Assembly (NCBI RefSeq): GCF_040545335.1
Contig: NZ_JBEPLU010000001.1
Location: 558,001-622,000, forward strand
Length of the DNA stretch: 64,000 nucleotides
Direction of reading: 5' to 3'
Source of the DNA: Phenylobacterium koreense
GTDB taxonomy: Bacteria > Pseudomonadota > Alphaproteobacteria > Caulobacterales > Caulobacteraceae
The notes beneath the pieces are model-generated. The model did not search any database, had not been told where the DNA came from, and saw only the letters and a program-made list of their open reading frames with translations. Each line of letters starts with the position of its first letter. Position 1 is the stretch's first letter. The position numbers were made by a program, and so were the translations under genes. This document shows positions 43,340 through 51,846 of the stretch, in pieces.

Positions 43340-43975
43340 TCATCGCTGCACCGGCTCTGGGAACTTGCCGGTCGCCTGTTCGACGGCGGCCATCAGGCCG
43401 GGCACGCAGGTGACCATGTGGCCCTCGGCCGTCTGCATCTCGTTCTGAACCGCCTGCATGGTCGATGGCCGCGCGTCGCCGTCCAGGACTTTGGTGAGGC
43501 GCTGGAAGACGTTCTGCTTGCCTCGGTAGGCCCGGTAGCAGGCGCTGAGCGCGGTCTGAAACTCCTCCTTCAGGGCGTCCGGCGCGCCGTTCGGCGGCTC
43601 GAGCGCGAAGATGGCGCTCGTGGCGGCATCGCAGGCATAGACGGCGTCCTTCGACAGGGGATAGGTCGAATAGGGCGTCCCGTCCGGCGATTGCAGTTCG
43701 GCCTTCACCCGGTCGCTGGCCTGATCGCAGGCCTGAGCCGCCGTCTCGAACTGCGTCCAGATCACGGTCGCTTCCTCAGCCAGTGTGGCGGAGGCCGCCG
43801 CGGTGTCTGAGCTCTCGACGACGCTCTTATGCTCGTCTCCGCCATTCCGCGCGTTGGTGATAATGACGCCCGCGATCAGGCAGGCGACCCCGATGGTGAT
43901 CACCCACACTTTCGGGCTGGCCGGCGCCAGTATCCCCTTCGCCTGTTCGTCTTGGCTCTGGCCGTCCGCACCCAT
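43340..43975 (-). CDS. Membrane-anchored hypothetical protein
   Basis: A 211-residue protein with one transmembrane helix at about residues 22-42 (KVWVITIGVACLIAGVIIT). A long soluble helical part follows and contains five cysteines (for example TAAQACDQASD, VYACDAATS, ALSACYRAY), which favours a periplasmic location. No family recognised. GGAGAG precedes the ATG. It is convergent with the terminase and divergent from the XRE regulator, sharing its inverted-repeat operator. Confidence 0.65.
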   Translation of the reverse strand: MGADGQSQDEQAKGILAPASPKVWVITIGVACLIAGVIITNARNGGDEHKSVVESSDTAAASATLAEEATVIWTQFETAAQACDQASDRVKAELQSPDGTPYSTYPLSKDAVYACDAATSAIFALEPPNGAPDALKEEFQTALSACYRAYRGKQNVFQRLTKVLDGDARPSTMQAVQNEMQTAEGHMVTCVPGLMAAVEQATGKFPEPVQR

Positions 43976-43989
43976 TGCTCTCTCCGCAT

Positions 43990-44060
43990 CCTATGAGTCT
44001 TGATTGAGGTTGAGCAGCCATACGTAGCGGCGAGCAGTCAACTCAATTGAGACTCATAGG
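43990..44060. promoter_or_regulatory. 19-bp inverted repeat, probable XRE (controller-type) operator
   Basis: CCTATGAGTCTTGATTGAG at 43990-44008 is mirrored by CTCAATTGAGACTCATAGG at 44042-44060 with two mismatches. Each arm holds GACTCATAG, which resembles the C-box half sites (GACT..AGTC) of restriction controller proteins. The repeat lies between the divergent membrane protein and XRE gene, with 38 bp between its inner end and the XRE ATG. Confidence 0.65.
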
Positions 44061-44098
44061 CTGTAGATCAAAAGGCTGCGTCCCGGCCCCTTCGGGGC

Positions 44099-44302
44099 AT
44101 GGACGTGCGTCGGCGAGTAGGCCTCAACGTGAAGCGACTGCGGGAGGCTCAGGGCATCTCGCAGGAGGACCTCGCCGACCGCGCAGGCGTGCATCGCACC
44201 TACGTCTCTGGCGTCGAGCGGGGTGTTCGCAATCCGACCATCACCGTACTGGAGAAGATCGCCGGGGCCCTGGGCGAACCGCTGGCGAAGCTCGTCGGCT
44301 AG
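44099..44302 (+). CDS. XRE-family helix-turn-helix regulator, controller-like
   Basis: A 67-residue single-domain HTH_3 protein. The helix-turn-helix is ISQEDLADRAGVHRTYVSGVERG (about residues 18-40). Size and sequence (GLNVKRLREAQGIS...NPTITVLEKIAGAL) resemble C proteins of restriction-modification systems. No strong Shine-Dalgarno is seen; instead a GCCCC-TTC-GGGGC hairpin abuts the ATG, which may limit translation. It lies convergent to a small gene behind hsdR and may time restriction gene expression; no operator is seen upstream of hsdM, so that link is inference. Confidence 0.85.
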   Translation: MDVRRRVGLNVKRLREAQGISQEDLADRAGVHRTYVSGVERGVRNPTITVLEKIAGALGEPLAKLVG

Positions 44303-44481
44303 GCGTCTGGGTCTCGGATTATTGCGCCGGCTTCGGCCAGCGCTTGGGCCTCGCGGCACAAGCCGGCGATCCGCGCAAACTCATCCTCAGCATTGGCTGA
44401 CGCGACGAGGTCGAGTGCGACCTCCAGCTTGTCGGCGAGCGCCGGGAGGATTGCTTCGATTGCGGACTGCGTGGGCGGCAT
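44299..44481 (-). CDS. Small helical hypothetical protein
   Basis: A 60-residue acidic helical protein (IEAILPALADKLEVALDLVASANAEDEFARIAGL in outline), without recognised family. The frame extends upstream; an ATG at 44610 inside the 3' end of hsdR would give 103 residues. Neither start has a convincing ribosome-binding site. It may be the last gene of the restriction operon. Its stop overlaps that of the convergent XRE gene. Confidence 0.4.
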   Translation of the reverse strand: MPPTQSAIEAILPALADKLEVALDLVASANAEDEFARIAGLCREAQALAEAGAIIRDPDA

Positions 44482-44584
44482 AGAACCACGAGGGCTTGGT
44501 TCGACGGATAAGTCCACGCGGACGCCGCGCAAAGTCGCCTTTCGTGCGCGCAGTCCAAGCACTATGCAGTCGGATCGGAGGCTT

Positions 44585-47548
44585 TCAGTAGTATTCGCGG
44601 ATGTAGCCATACGCCCTCGCGAACAGATCCGCGTCCTGATGCAACTTGTAGCGGAAGAGTGTCTGACGAAGTGCCTTTTTGACCTCTCGCTCACCCGCAT
44701 TTGTCGCTTGCCAACCATCGAAACGAACCGCGCGCACGATTTCGTCGATATCGTCGACAATGCGCTTCACCATGACTGGGGTGTCGCCGTTCTCAGCTTC
44801 TTCGAACAACGCGGTAAGCGCCGCCCTCCCCCGGTCGATCTCCTCTTCCTCGGGAATCTCGCGCTCGGCCTGAACGACGTCCCTCGCCAGCGCCAGCAGT
44901 TCCTTCAAGAACTCGACGGAGAGCAAGAGACCCTGTTGGTGGCGATTCTTCAGATCCTCCAGCCGCTCACCGAGGGCCTTAAACTTCGGATTCCCCGCAT
45001 GTTTTCGCAGGCGGCCAGTCAATTTTACGGAGATCTCCTTGGCCTTCTTCTCGGGATCAGGATTGCCGAGAACGGCCTCGAGAAGGTCGGCGTCGAGAAC
45101 GAGGGTATCGAGATCATCGCGCACGGTATCGACATGAACATTGGCATGGATCAGCTCAATAGTCTTTGCGCCTAAGCGGTGCCAAAGGAGCCGGCCTGTT
45201 CCGGTCGAAGGCTTCAGGGACTCGTACACCTGAGCCAGCCACCGATAGTCAGTCTCATACGGCGTCAGAATGGGATCAGGCGATAACGCCTCCCAAATAC
45301 GGGCTAACACATTGAAGTCCGCCGCAAAGGCGTCGCGCAGATCGTTGTTTGGGATGCACTCCTGAGCGGCGATCAGGCCCTCATACCCGCCCAGACTGCG
45401 ATCTACGCCGGCGAAATAGGCGAGACATTTTTGGAGCGCCCCTGGAAGCGCATTGATCAGTTCAGCAATGTTCGAGACGGCCTTGCGCACGCCCTCCTCA
45501 TCAAACTGCAGCGCCTGCGCGACATCGTCGAAGATGCCGAGATAGTCGACGATCAGGCCGTGAGTTTTCTGCTCGCCATAAGGCCGGTTCGTCCGGCAGA
45601 TCGCCTGCAAGAGGGTGTGATCGCGCAGCGGCTTGTCGAGATACATCGTCTGCAAGATGGGCGCATCGAACCCCGTGAGGAGCTTCGACGTGACGATGAT
45701 GATCTTGAGCGGATCCTTCGGGTCGCGGAAGCGGTCGAGTAGTTTTTCCTCGGCGTCCCGATCGCGCTTGTAGGGTGCGTACACCGGCTCGCCGCTATTT
45801 ACCGAGATCACTATGTCGGAGACCTCGGGCGGCAGATGCCGGTCGAGTTCCTGCTTGTAAAGCAGGCAGCTTTCGCGGTCGAAGGTCACGACCTGCGCGC
45901 CAAAGCCGTTTGGCGCCACTTTCTCTTGGAAGTGCTTAGCGATATCGCCGCAGATCGAGCGGATACGCTCGGGCGCCTTCACCAGGATCGCCATCTTGGC
46001 CGCGGCCTTGCCTAGGCGGTCTTTGTCCTCGTCCGTTAGGCCGTGAGTCAGCTCAGCATAGGCTTCCTCAATGGCCTTCTGGTTGATGTGCAAGTCCACC
46101 AGCCGAGGCTCGAAATGCAGCTCCTTCGTCGCGCCGTCGCGGATCGAGTCATTCAGGCCGTAGCGGCTCATATAGCCACCCTCGTCAGACTCAGCGCCGA
46201 AAGCGTAGAACGTGTTCTTGTCGGCGCGGTTGATCGGCGTGCCCGTCAAACCGAACAGAAACGCATTCGGTAAGGCCTCGCGCATCTTGCGCCCCAGATC
46301 GCCTTCCTGAGTGCGATGGGCTTCATCGACGAGGACGACGATGTTGTCTCGGTCGTTCAGCACGCCGTCGGCCTCGGCGAACTTATGGATCGTGGTGATC
46401 ACCACTTTTCGGACGTCTTTAGCCAGCAGGTCGGCCAGTTCTTTGCGGTTCTCGGTGCGGACCATGTTGGCCATATCGGCGGCATAGAAGGTGCCCGAGA
46501 TTTGGCTGTCGAGGTCGATCCGATCGACCACCACAAGCACCGTTGGGTTCTTCAACGCCGGGTGAAGCCGAAGCTTGCGCGCGGCGAACAACATCAGAAG
46601 CGATTTGCCCGATCCCTGGAAGTGCCAGATCAGGCCCTTACGCGGTTGGCCCGCCACCACGCGCGCGATGATCTTGTTAACGCCATCCACCTGCTGGTAG
46701 CGGGCGATAATCTTGATGCGGTGCTTTCCTTTTTGGGTGGCGAACGCGGTGAAGCTCTCGAGCATGTCCAGCACCATCGCCGGACGCAGCATCGAGCAGG
46801 CGGCCTTCTCCACCTCGCCTAACGATTGTGCGCCGTCGCCATCTCGCCAGGGCCCCCACATATCAACCGGCATCCGGACCGAGCCGTAACGGAACTCCTT
46901 GCCTTCAGTAGCGACCGAAAAGACGTTCGGCACGAAGAGCTCAGGCACATTCTGCTCATAATCGTCGTGCACCTGAATTGCGGCGTCCAGCCAGCTCTGG
47001 CTAGAGCGCACGGGTGTCTTGGCTTCGATCAACACCAGTGGCACGCCATTGACGAGTAGCACCAGATCGGCGCGCTTCTCGGTCTTGCCAGCGCGAATGA
47101 TGAACTGCTGAGTGACGACGAAGCTGTTCTTCTCGATATTTTCGAAGTCGATCAGGCGGATGGTGACGTGTTCGCCGTTCTTGCCAAAGGGCATTGAGCG
47201 TTCGCCGAGCAGCCAGGCGGCGAATTCCTCGTTTGCCTTTACCAAGCCATCCGACCGCGCGCCCATGACGATGGCGCGAAGGCGGTAGAGTACGTCATCG
47301 GCCCGGCCGGAGTTGGCGCCGATGTCGGGGTTCAGGCGGATCAGGGCGTCGCGCAAGTGGGGCTCGACCAGCACTTCTTGCGGCTGGCGCGGAAGGATGG
47401 CAGGGGCGACGTAATGCCAGCCGACGCCCGCGATCTTGCCATCCGAGCGGGCGAGGCCGGTGGAGAGCTGCGCCGGGCGAGCGGAGGCCGCGCCCGCGAG
47501 CAGGTCGCGCAGATGGGCCTCCACGGTGTTGGCCTCGTTGAACGTCAT
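44585..47548 (-). CDS. hsdR: Type I restriction endonuclease subunit R
   Basis: A 987-residue translocase-nuclease. The N-terminal nuclease domain has the PD-(D/E)xK residues in ADLVLLVNGVPLVLIEAKTP (about residues 160-178). The SF2 motor has Walker A QGSGKSLLMLF near 309-319, DEAH box VLVDEAHRTQEG near 408-419, motif III GLTGTPI and motif VI QAICRTNRPYG near 670. A helical C-terminal domain contacts the methylase. The ATG overlaps the hsdS stop. Length is normal. Cuts DNA far from unmethylated sites after translocation. Confidence 0.95.
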   Translation of the reverse strand: MTFNEANTVEAHLRDLLAGAASARPAQLSTGLARSDGKIAGVGWHYVAPAILPRQPQEVLVEPHLRDALIRLNPDIGANSGRADDVLYRLRAIVMGARSDGLVKANEEFAAWLLGERSMPFGKNGEHVTIRLIDFENIEKNSFVVTQQFIIRAGKTEKRADLVLLVNGVPLVLIEAKTPVRSSQSWLDAAIQVHDDYEQNVPELFVPNVFSVATEGKEFRYGSVRMPVDMWGPWRDGDGAQSLGEVEKAACSMLRPAMVLDMLESFTAFATQKGKHRIKIIARYQQVDGVNKIIARVVAGQPRKGLIWHFQGSGKSLLMLFAARKLRLHPALKNPTVLVVVDRIDLDSQISGTFYAADMANMVRTENRKELADLLAKDVRKVVITTIHKFAEADGVLNDRDNIVVLVDEAHRTQEGDLGRKMREALPNAFLFGLTGTPINRADKNTFYAFGAESDEGGYMSRYGLNDSIRDGATKELHFEPRLVDLHINQKAIEEAYAELTHGLTDEDKDRLGKAAAKMAILVKAPERIRSICGDIAKHFQEKVAPNGFGAQVVTFDRESCLLYKQELDRHLPPEVSDIVISVNSGEPVYAPYKRDRDAEEKLLDRFRDPKDPLKIIIVTSKLLTGFDAPILQTMYLDKPLRDHTLLQAICRTNRPYGEQKTHGLIVDYLGIFDDVAQALQFDEEGVRKAVSNIAELINALPGALQKCLAYFAGVDRSLGGYEGLIAAQECIPNNDLRDAFAADFNVLARIWEALSPDPILTPYETDYRWLAQVYESLKPSTGTGRLLWHRLGAKTIELIHANVHVDTVRDDLDTLVLDADLLEAVLGNPDPEKKAKEISVKLTGRLRKHAGNPKFKALGERLEDLKNRHQQGLLLSVEFLKELLALARDVVQAEREIPEEEEIDRGRAALTALFEEAENGDTPVMVKRIVDDIDEIVRAVRFDGWQATNAGEREVKKALRQTLFRYKLHQDADLFARAYGYIREYY

Positions 47549-48726
47549 GCGGTTACCGCTCCGCTCAACACATCGCTCATTATCTTGATCTGCAGCTTTC
47601 GCGTCGCTTCCAGACGACGCTCTGCGAAGGCGAGTGCATCGGTGAACTGCGCGACGTCTTCAAGAATTTCGCCTTGCCGCGTGATGTCAACCAGCGGTAT
47701 GCCAATATTCCTCAGGTTTGCACCGTTAATTTTGAGCATGCTCGAGTTTGTTCCCGCAGCAATACTCTGTATTTGTCGACGACAGCTCACCGATCTCAAA
47801 CACATTTCCAGGTACGATGTACTGATTATATTTGGATCCACGGCGATGCGCATCATCGTGTCCGGGTAAGACACGTCGGCCCGATCCTCGGGGAACACCA
47901 TCGGCAGGCCGACCAGCTCGCGAGTATTGGCTCTGGAGACAACCAAATCACCCTTCTTGATGCGTGAGCTCAGAGTATCCGGGTCGACTTCGACGGGCTT
48001 TAATTGACCGTGGCGATAGCCACATTTCGAGATGGCACTGAGAGCCAGCACCCAGTGCCCAGTTTCGCTACTCGCAGCTACGGGCGAGTAACCATTCCGC
48101 GGGGAGGCCGTCATGATGCTGCCCAATGCGACGAGATTGGCATCAGCCTTCCGCAGATGCTCTTCGAATGCTGCGATCTGTGCGACGCGCGTTGCCGAAA
48201 TTAGGGAATGAACACCTTCGACGCTGTCTTGCACCGCAAGCAACGCTTCCACCAACCGCGCCTGCTCCTGGATCGGCGGCAGCAGGAATTCCTCTGCGGC
48301 AAGCGCCTTCCAGTTGATCGTGGGCGACAGCGACCCGACCGAGATGCTCGAGGCCCGTTCCATGAACAGGTCGCTCTGCATGTAGAAGGGCAGAAATTCG
48401 GGCTGCACCGCGCCGGGCTTGGCGCGCAGCACCATGGCATGTGCCGAACAAATGCCCTCGAATTCCGCCACCGCCACCTTGCGCTGATAGACCCGGCGCT
48501 TGCCAAAGATTATGTCGCCCGGTTGGAACCGCAGCTTGGTCGATTCCACATCCGTGGGTTCGCCCCAGCGCCGGATGCGCAGGCTTTCGGGATCGAGGTG
48601 TTCCAGCCCGACATAGCGGTCCACCCCGGCCTCGGCAGGGTTGTCAATCCGGTCATTGATTTGCGTGGCGATCTGGTCAAACCGCACGCGCGTCCATCCC
48701 GCCTTGGAAGTCGGTTGCTCAAGCAT
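47545..48726 (-). CDS. hsdS: Type I restriction specificity subunit S
   Basis: A 393-residue target-recognition subunit with two TRDs. TRD1 spans about 1-150 (RYVGLEHLDPESLRI; FQPGDIIFGKRRVYQRKVAV) followed by a conserved helix (LPPIQEQARLVEALLAVQDSV). TRD2 spans about 200-345 (IKKGDLVVSRANTRELVG) and is closed by a second helix. The TRD2-encoding stretch near 47690-48000 is clearly lower in GC than its neighbours, as expected for exchanged recognition domains. It overlaps hsdM upstream and hsdR downstream. Confidence 0.93.
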   Translation of the reverse strand: MLEQPTSKAGWTRVRFDQIATQINDRIDNPAEAGVDRYVGLEHLDPESLRIRRWGEPTDVESTKLRFQPGDIIFGKRRVYQRKVAVAEFEGICSAHAMVLRAKPGAVQPEFLPFYMQSDLFMERASSISVGSLSPTINWKALAAEEFLLPPIQEQARLVEALLAVQDSVEGVHSLISATRVAQIAAFEEHLRKADANLVALGSIMTASPRNGYSPVAASSETGHWVLALSAISKCGYRHGQLKPVEVDPDTLSSRIKKGDLVVSRANTRELVGLPMVFPEDRADVSYPDTMMRIAVDPNIISTSYLEMCLRSVSCRRQIQSIAAGTNSSMLKINGANLRNIGIPLVDITRQGEILEDVAQFTDALAFAERRLEATRKLQIKIMSDVLSGAVTA

Positions 48727-50231
48727 CGGCGTCCTCTACAGGCGTCAGGCCATCGAGCATGTCCACCAGCGCGTCCATGCCCGACCAGAAGTCGCGCCCG
48801 TCCTCATCAAACGCAGCCCAGGTCGCCGCAAGCGTCGTGCCCCCGGCCACGGCAGCCGCCTTAGGCCGCTTCACATAGCGGGCAATCGACAGGTTGCCGT
48901 CCGCCGCCAGCACATCGGCCACATCCGCCACCGCGGCAAAGCCGGGATCATCGGCAAAGGCGTGATAGGCCGACAGGACACGCGCCTGATGTTCGGGGCG
49001 GAGGAAGCTCTGTGCCCTTTCCCGGGCAATCTCGGCCACCGCGTCGATGAACAGGATTCGCCCCTGACGCTCTGCCGGCTTCCGCGACCGGCAGATCACC
49101 ACGCAGGCCTCCATCGGCGAATTGTAAAAAAGCCCCGGGCCGAGCCCCAGTACGCATTCGACCCTGTCGGACGCGACCAGCCTGCGCCGCATCTCAGCCT
49201 CTTCGTTGCGGAACAGTACGCCATGGGGGAACAGGATCGCGCAGCGCCCAGTCTGCGGGTCCATCGACGACAGGATGTGCTGGAAAAAGGCGTAATCCGC
49301 CCGCCCCTGCGGGGGCGTACCCAGGAAGTTACGGCCCCACGCATCCTGCTCCCATGCGCCGCGGTTCCATTTCTTGATGGAATAGGGCGGATTGGCCAGC
49401 ACCACATCGAAAGTCCGCAAGCGATCCCCCTGCACGAAGGCCGGGGCGGCTAGTGTGTTACCGCTAGCAATGTGGAAATCATCGACGCCGTGGATGACCA
49501 GGTTCATCCGCGCAATGGCCGCGGTGATGGTGATCAACTCCTGCCCATAGAGGCCAGTGGTGCGAATGTCGCCGCCGCGCCGCTTCACCTCTGCCAGGCA
49601 GGAGATCAGCATCCCTCCCGTGCCGCAGGTCGGGTCATAGATGCTCTCGCCAGGCTGGGGCTCCAGCATCTGCGCCATCAGATGGACGAGGGTGCGGTTG
49701 GTGTAGAATTCCTGCGCGGTGTGACCGCTGTCATCGGCGAACTTTTTGATCAGATATTCGTAGCCGTTGCCGAGTTCGTCCTCCGGCACGGCGGCGAGCC
49801 GTCAGGTCGTGCTTGGAGAAATGCTCGATCAGGTTCTTCAGAGTGCTGTCGGGCATCTGGGCCTTGTCGGTCCAGTTCGCATTGCCGAATACACCTTGGA
49901 GACGTGCGGGGTTCGCCGCCTCGATTGCGAGGAAAGCCGACAGAAGAGCCCGCCCCACATCGCGAGGCGCGGCGCGCACGTCGTCCCAATGCGCCGCTTC
50001 AGGGATCACGAACCGGTCGTTGGCGGTGTCGACGGCGTAGCCCTTGTCGCCGGTTTCATCGAGCGCCTGCTGGTAATCCTCGTCCCAGACGTCGGAGAGG
50101 CGCTTAAAGAACATCAGGGGGAATATGTACTGCTTGTAGTCGCTGGCATCGATGAGCCCGCGCAGCAGGGTGGCGGCGCCCCAGAGATAGCTTTCAAGTT
50201 CGCGCTGGGTCAGCTGGCTCACTTCAGCCAC
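48719..50231 (-). pseudogene. hsdM: Type I restriction methyltransferase subunit M, frameshifted copy
   Basis: An HsdM (504 codons in all) split by a +1 frameshift. The N-terminal part (from ATG 50231) has the HsdM helical domain (YLWGAATLLRGLIDASDYKQYIF) up to LIEHFSKHDLTARR. The rest continues in another frame from VPEDELGNGYEYLIKKF with motif I YDPTCGTGGML and motif IV NPPYS. Removing one C from CGCCGCCG at 49789-49800 restores a full HsdM. Otherwise there is no decay. It may be a recent mutation, a sequencing error, or a phase-variable or recoded site. Confidence 0.85.
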
Positions 50232-51730
50232 CCCCCTTCGACCAGTACCTTACGCAGATGATCCTCTGCGGTACGGGCGTCGGCCAACGCCGCCTTGAAT
50301 GCTTCCACAGCGTCGAGCAGCGGCGGTATGTCCTGACCGATCGGAGGCAGGACATACCGCGAGATGTTCAGCGTCCAGCCTTCCTTCTTGATCTCGTCGA
50401 GCGTGGCGACCTTGGCGCGGTCCTCAACATCTTCGAAGGCTCGATACCAGGCGACGATCTGATCGCTGTGCTCTTCGTCGAGGAAATTCTGGGCCCGGCC
50501 TTTGCGGAAGAGCGGCGAGGCGTCGATGATCAACACCTTGTTTTTGCGCTCCGCCGGCTTCCTGCAACGCAACACCATCACACAGCCCGCGAGCTGCGTG
50601 CCGTAGAAGAGGTTGGGCGCCAGCCCAATGACCGCCTCGACCATGTCCGCCTCAAGCAGCGCCTGCCGGATCGCGCCTTCGGCTGATTTGCGGAACAACG
50701 CGCCCTGCGGCAGGACAACCGCCATTCGGCTGTTCCCGGTAGGCGCCATCGACGCGATCATGTGCTGAACGAAGGCGTAGTCGCCATAGCTCTCGGGCGG
50801 GATGCCGTACTTCGCCCGCCCCCAGGGATCGGCCTCCCACAAATCCCGGCCCCACTCCTTCAGCGAAAACGGCGGGTTTGCGATTACGCAGTCGAAGGTG
50901 GCGAGGCCTCCCGTACTTGGGTCGCTGAAGGCGGGGTTGCGCAGGGTGTCTTCCCTGGCGATCTGAAAGTCCTCGATGCCATGCAGAACGAGATTCATCC
51001 GCGCGATTGCAGCGGTGGTCAGGTTCCTCTCCTGACCATAGATCCTGCCGTAGAAGGTTCGCGGATCCCCACCCTTTTGCTCGACATGCTCAATGGCTCC
51101 GAGGAGCATGCCCCCCGTCCCGCAGGCAGGGTCGTATATGCTCTCTCCCTCTTGCGGATCGAGGATGTCGATCATCATTCGGACGACGCTGCGCGGCGTA
51201 TAAAATTCGCCGGCCTTGTTTCGACGGGTGATATCGGCGAACTCACCCACCAGGTATTCATAAGCGTCCCCCAGCACGTCAGTGCTGACCGCGCGATTGC
51301 CGAGCGGGATCTCCGAGAACCCTTCGATCAGGTCCTTGAGCAGCTCGTCTGAGAATTTTTCCCTGTTGCTCCAATCGGCCGCGCCAAACACGCGAAACAG
51401 GGTGTCGGGATTGGCGCGTTCGATTTCCTGCATCGCCCGCTGCAATGCCGCTCCCACGTTCGCCGCAACCTCCCTGACATCATTCCAATGGCACCCCTCA
51501 GGGAGGTCGAATCTGTGCACCTCAGGAAAAAGGGATGGATCGACATCGCCGTAAGTCTCACGCGCGTCGACTTGCTCCTCGTCCCAAACATCTGAAATAC
51601 GCTTGAAGAAAAGCAGCGGAAGAATGTATCCCTTCCAATCCGTGCGATCGACCGCTGAGCCGCGCAAGATGTTAGCGGCCTCCCACAAAGCAGACTTCAA
51701 TCGCGCTCCGTTGTTTACTGACCTATTCAT
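50219..51730 (-). CDS. hsdM: Type I restriction methyltransferase subunit M, intact copy
   Basis: A 503-residue N6-adenine methyltransferase subunit. The N-terminal HsdM helical domain (WEAANILRGSAVDRTDWKGY) is followed by SAM motif I YDPACGTGGMLLGAI near residues 201-215 and the catalytic NPPF in CVIANPPFSLKEW near 283-295. The C-terminus RTAEDHLRKVLVEGGWLK is complete. It is the promoter-proximal gene and overlaps the second hsdM by 13 bases. The two M genes are paralogues with many replaced positions, so this is not a recent tandem duplication. Confidence 0.94.
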   Translation of the reverse strand: MNRSVNNGARLKSALWEAANILRGSAVDRTDWKGYILPLLFFKRISDVWDEEQVDARETYGDVDPSLFPEVHRFDLPEGCHWNDVREVAANVGAALQRAMQEIERANPDTLFRVFGAADWSNREKFSDELLKDLIEGFSEIPLGNRAVSTDVLGDAYEYLVGEFADITRRNKAGEFYTPRSVVRMMIDILDPQEGESIYDPACGTGGMLLGAIEHVEQKGGDPRTFYGRIYGQERNLTTAAIARMNLVLHGIEDFQIAREDTLRNPAFSDPSTGGLATFDCVIANPPFSLKEWGRDLWEADPWGRAKYGIPPESYGDYAFVQHMIASMAPTGNSRMAVVLPQGALFRKSAEGAIRQALLEADMVEAVIGLAPNLFYGTQLAGCVMVLRCRKPAERKNKVLIIDASPLFRKGRAQNFLDEEHSDQIVAWYRAFEDVEDRAKVATLDEIKKEGWTLNISRYVLPPIGQDIPPLLDAVEAFKAALADARTAEDHLRKVLVEGGWLK

Positions 51731-51846
51731 TTACCCCTCAAAGCGCGGCCAGTTCGTTCTCGCCTGCGCCGGTCTCGATTCTGCCTGTCTTGGATTATCA
51801 GTCTATCAGCCTGCGAAGGTAGGGTCGTCGCTTCTTCGGCAACGTC

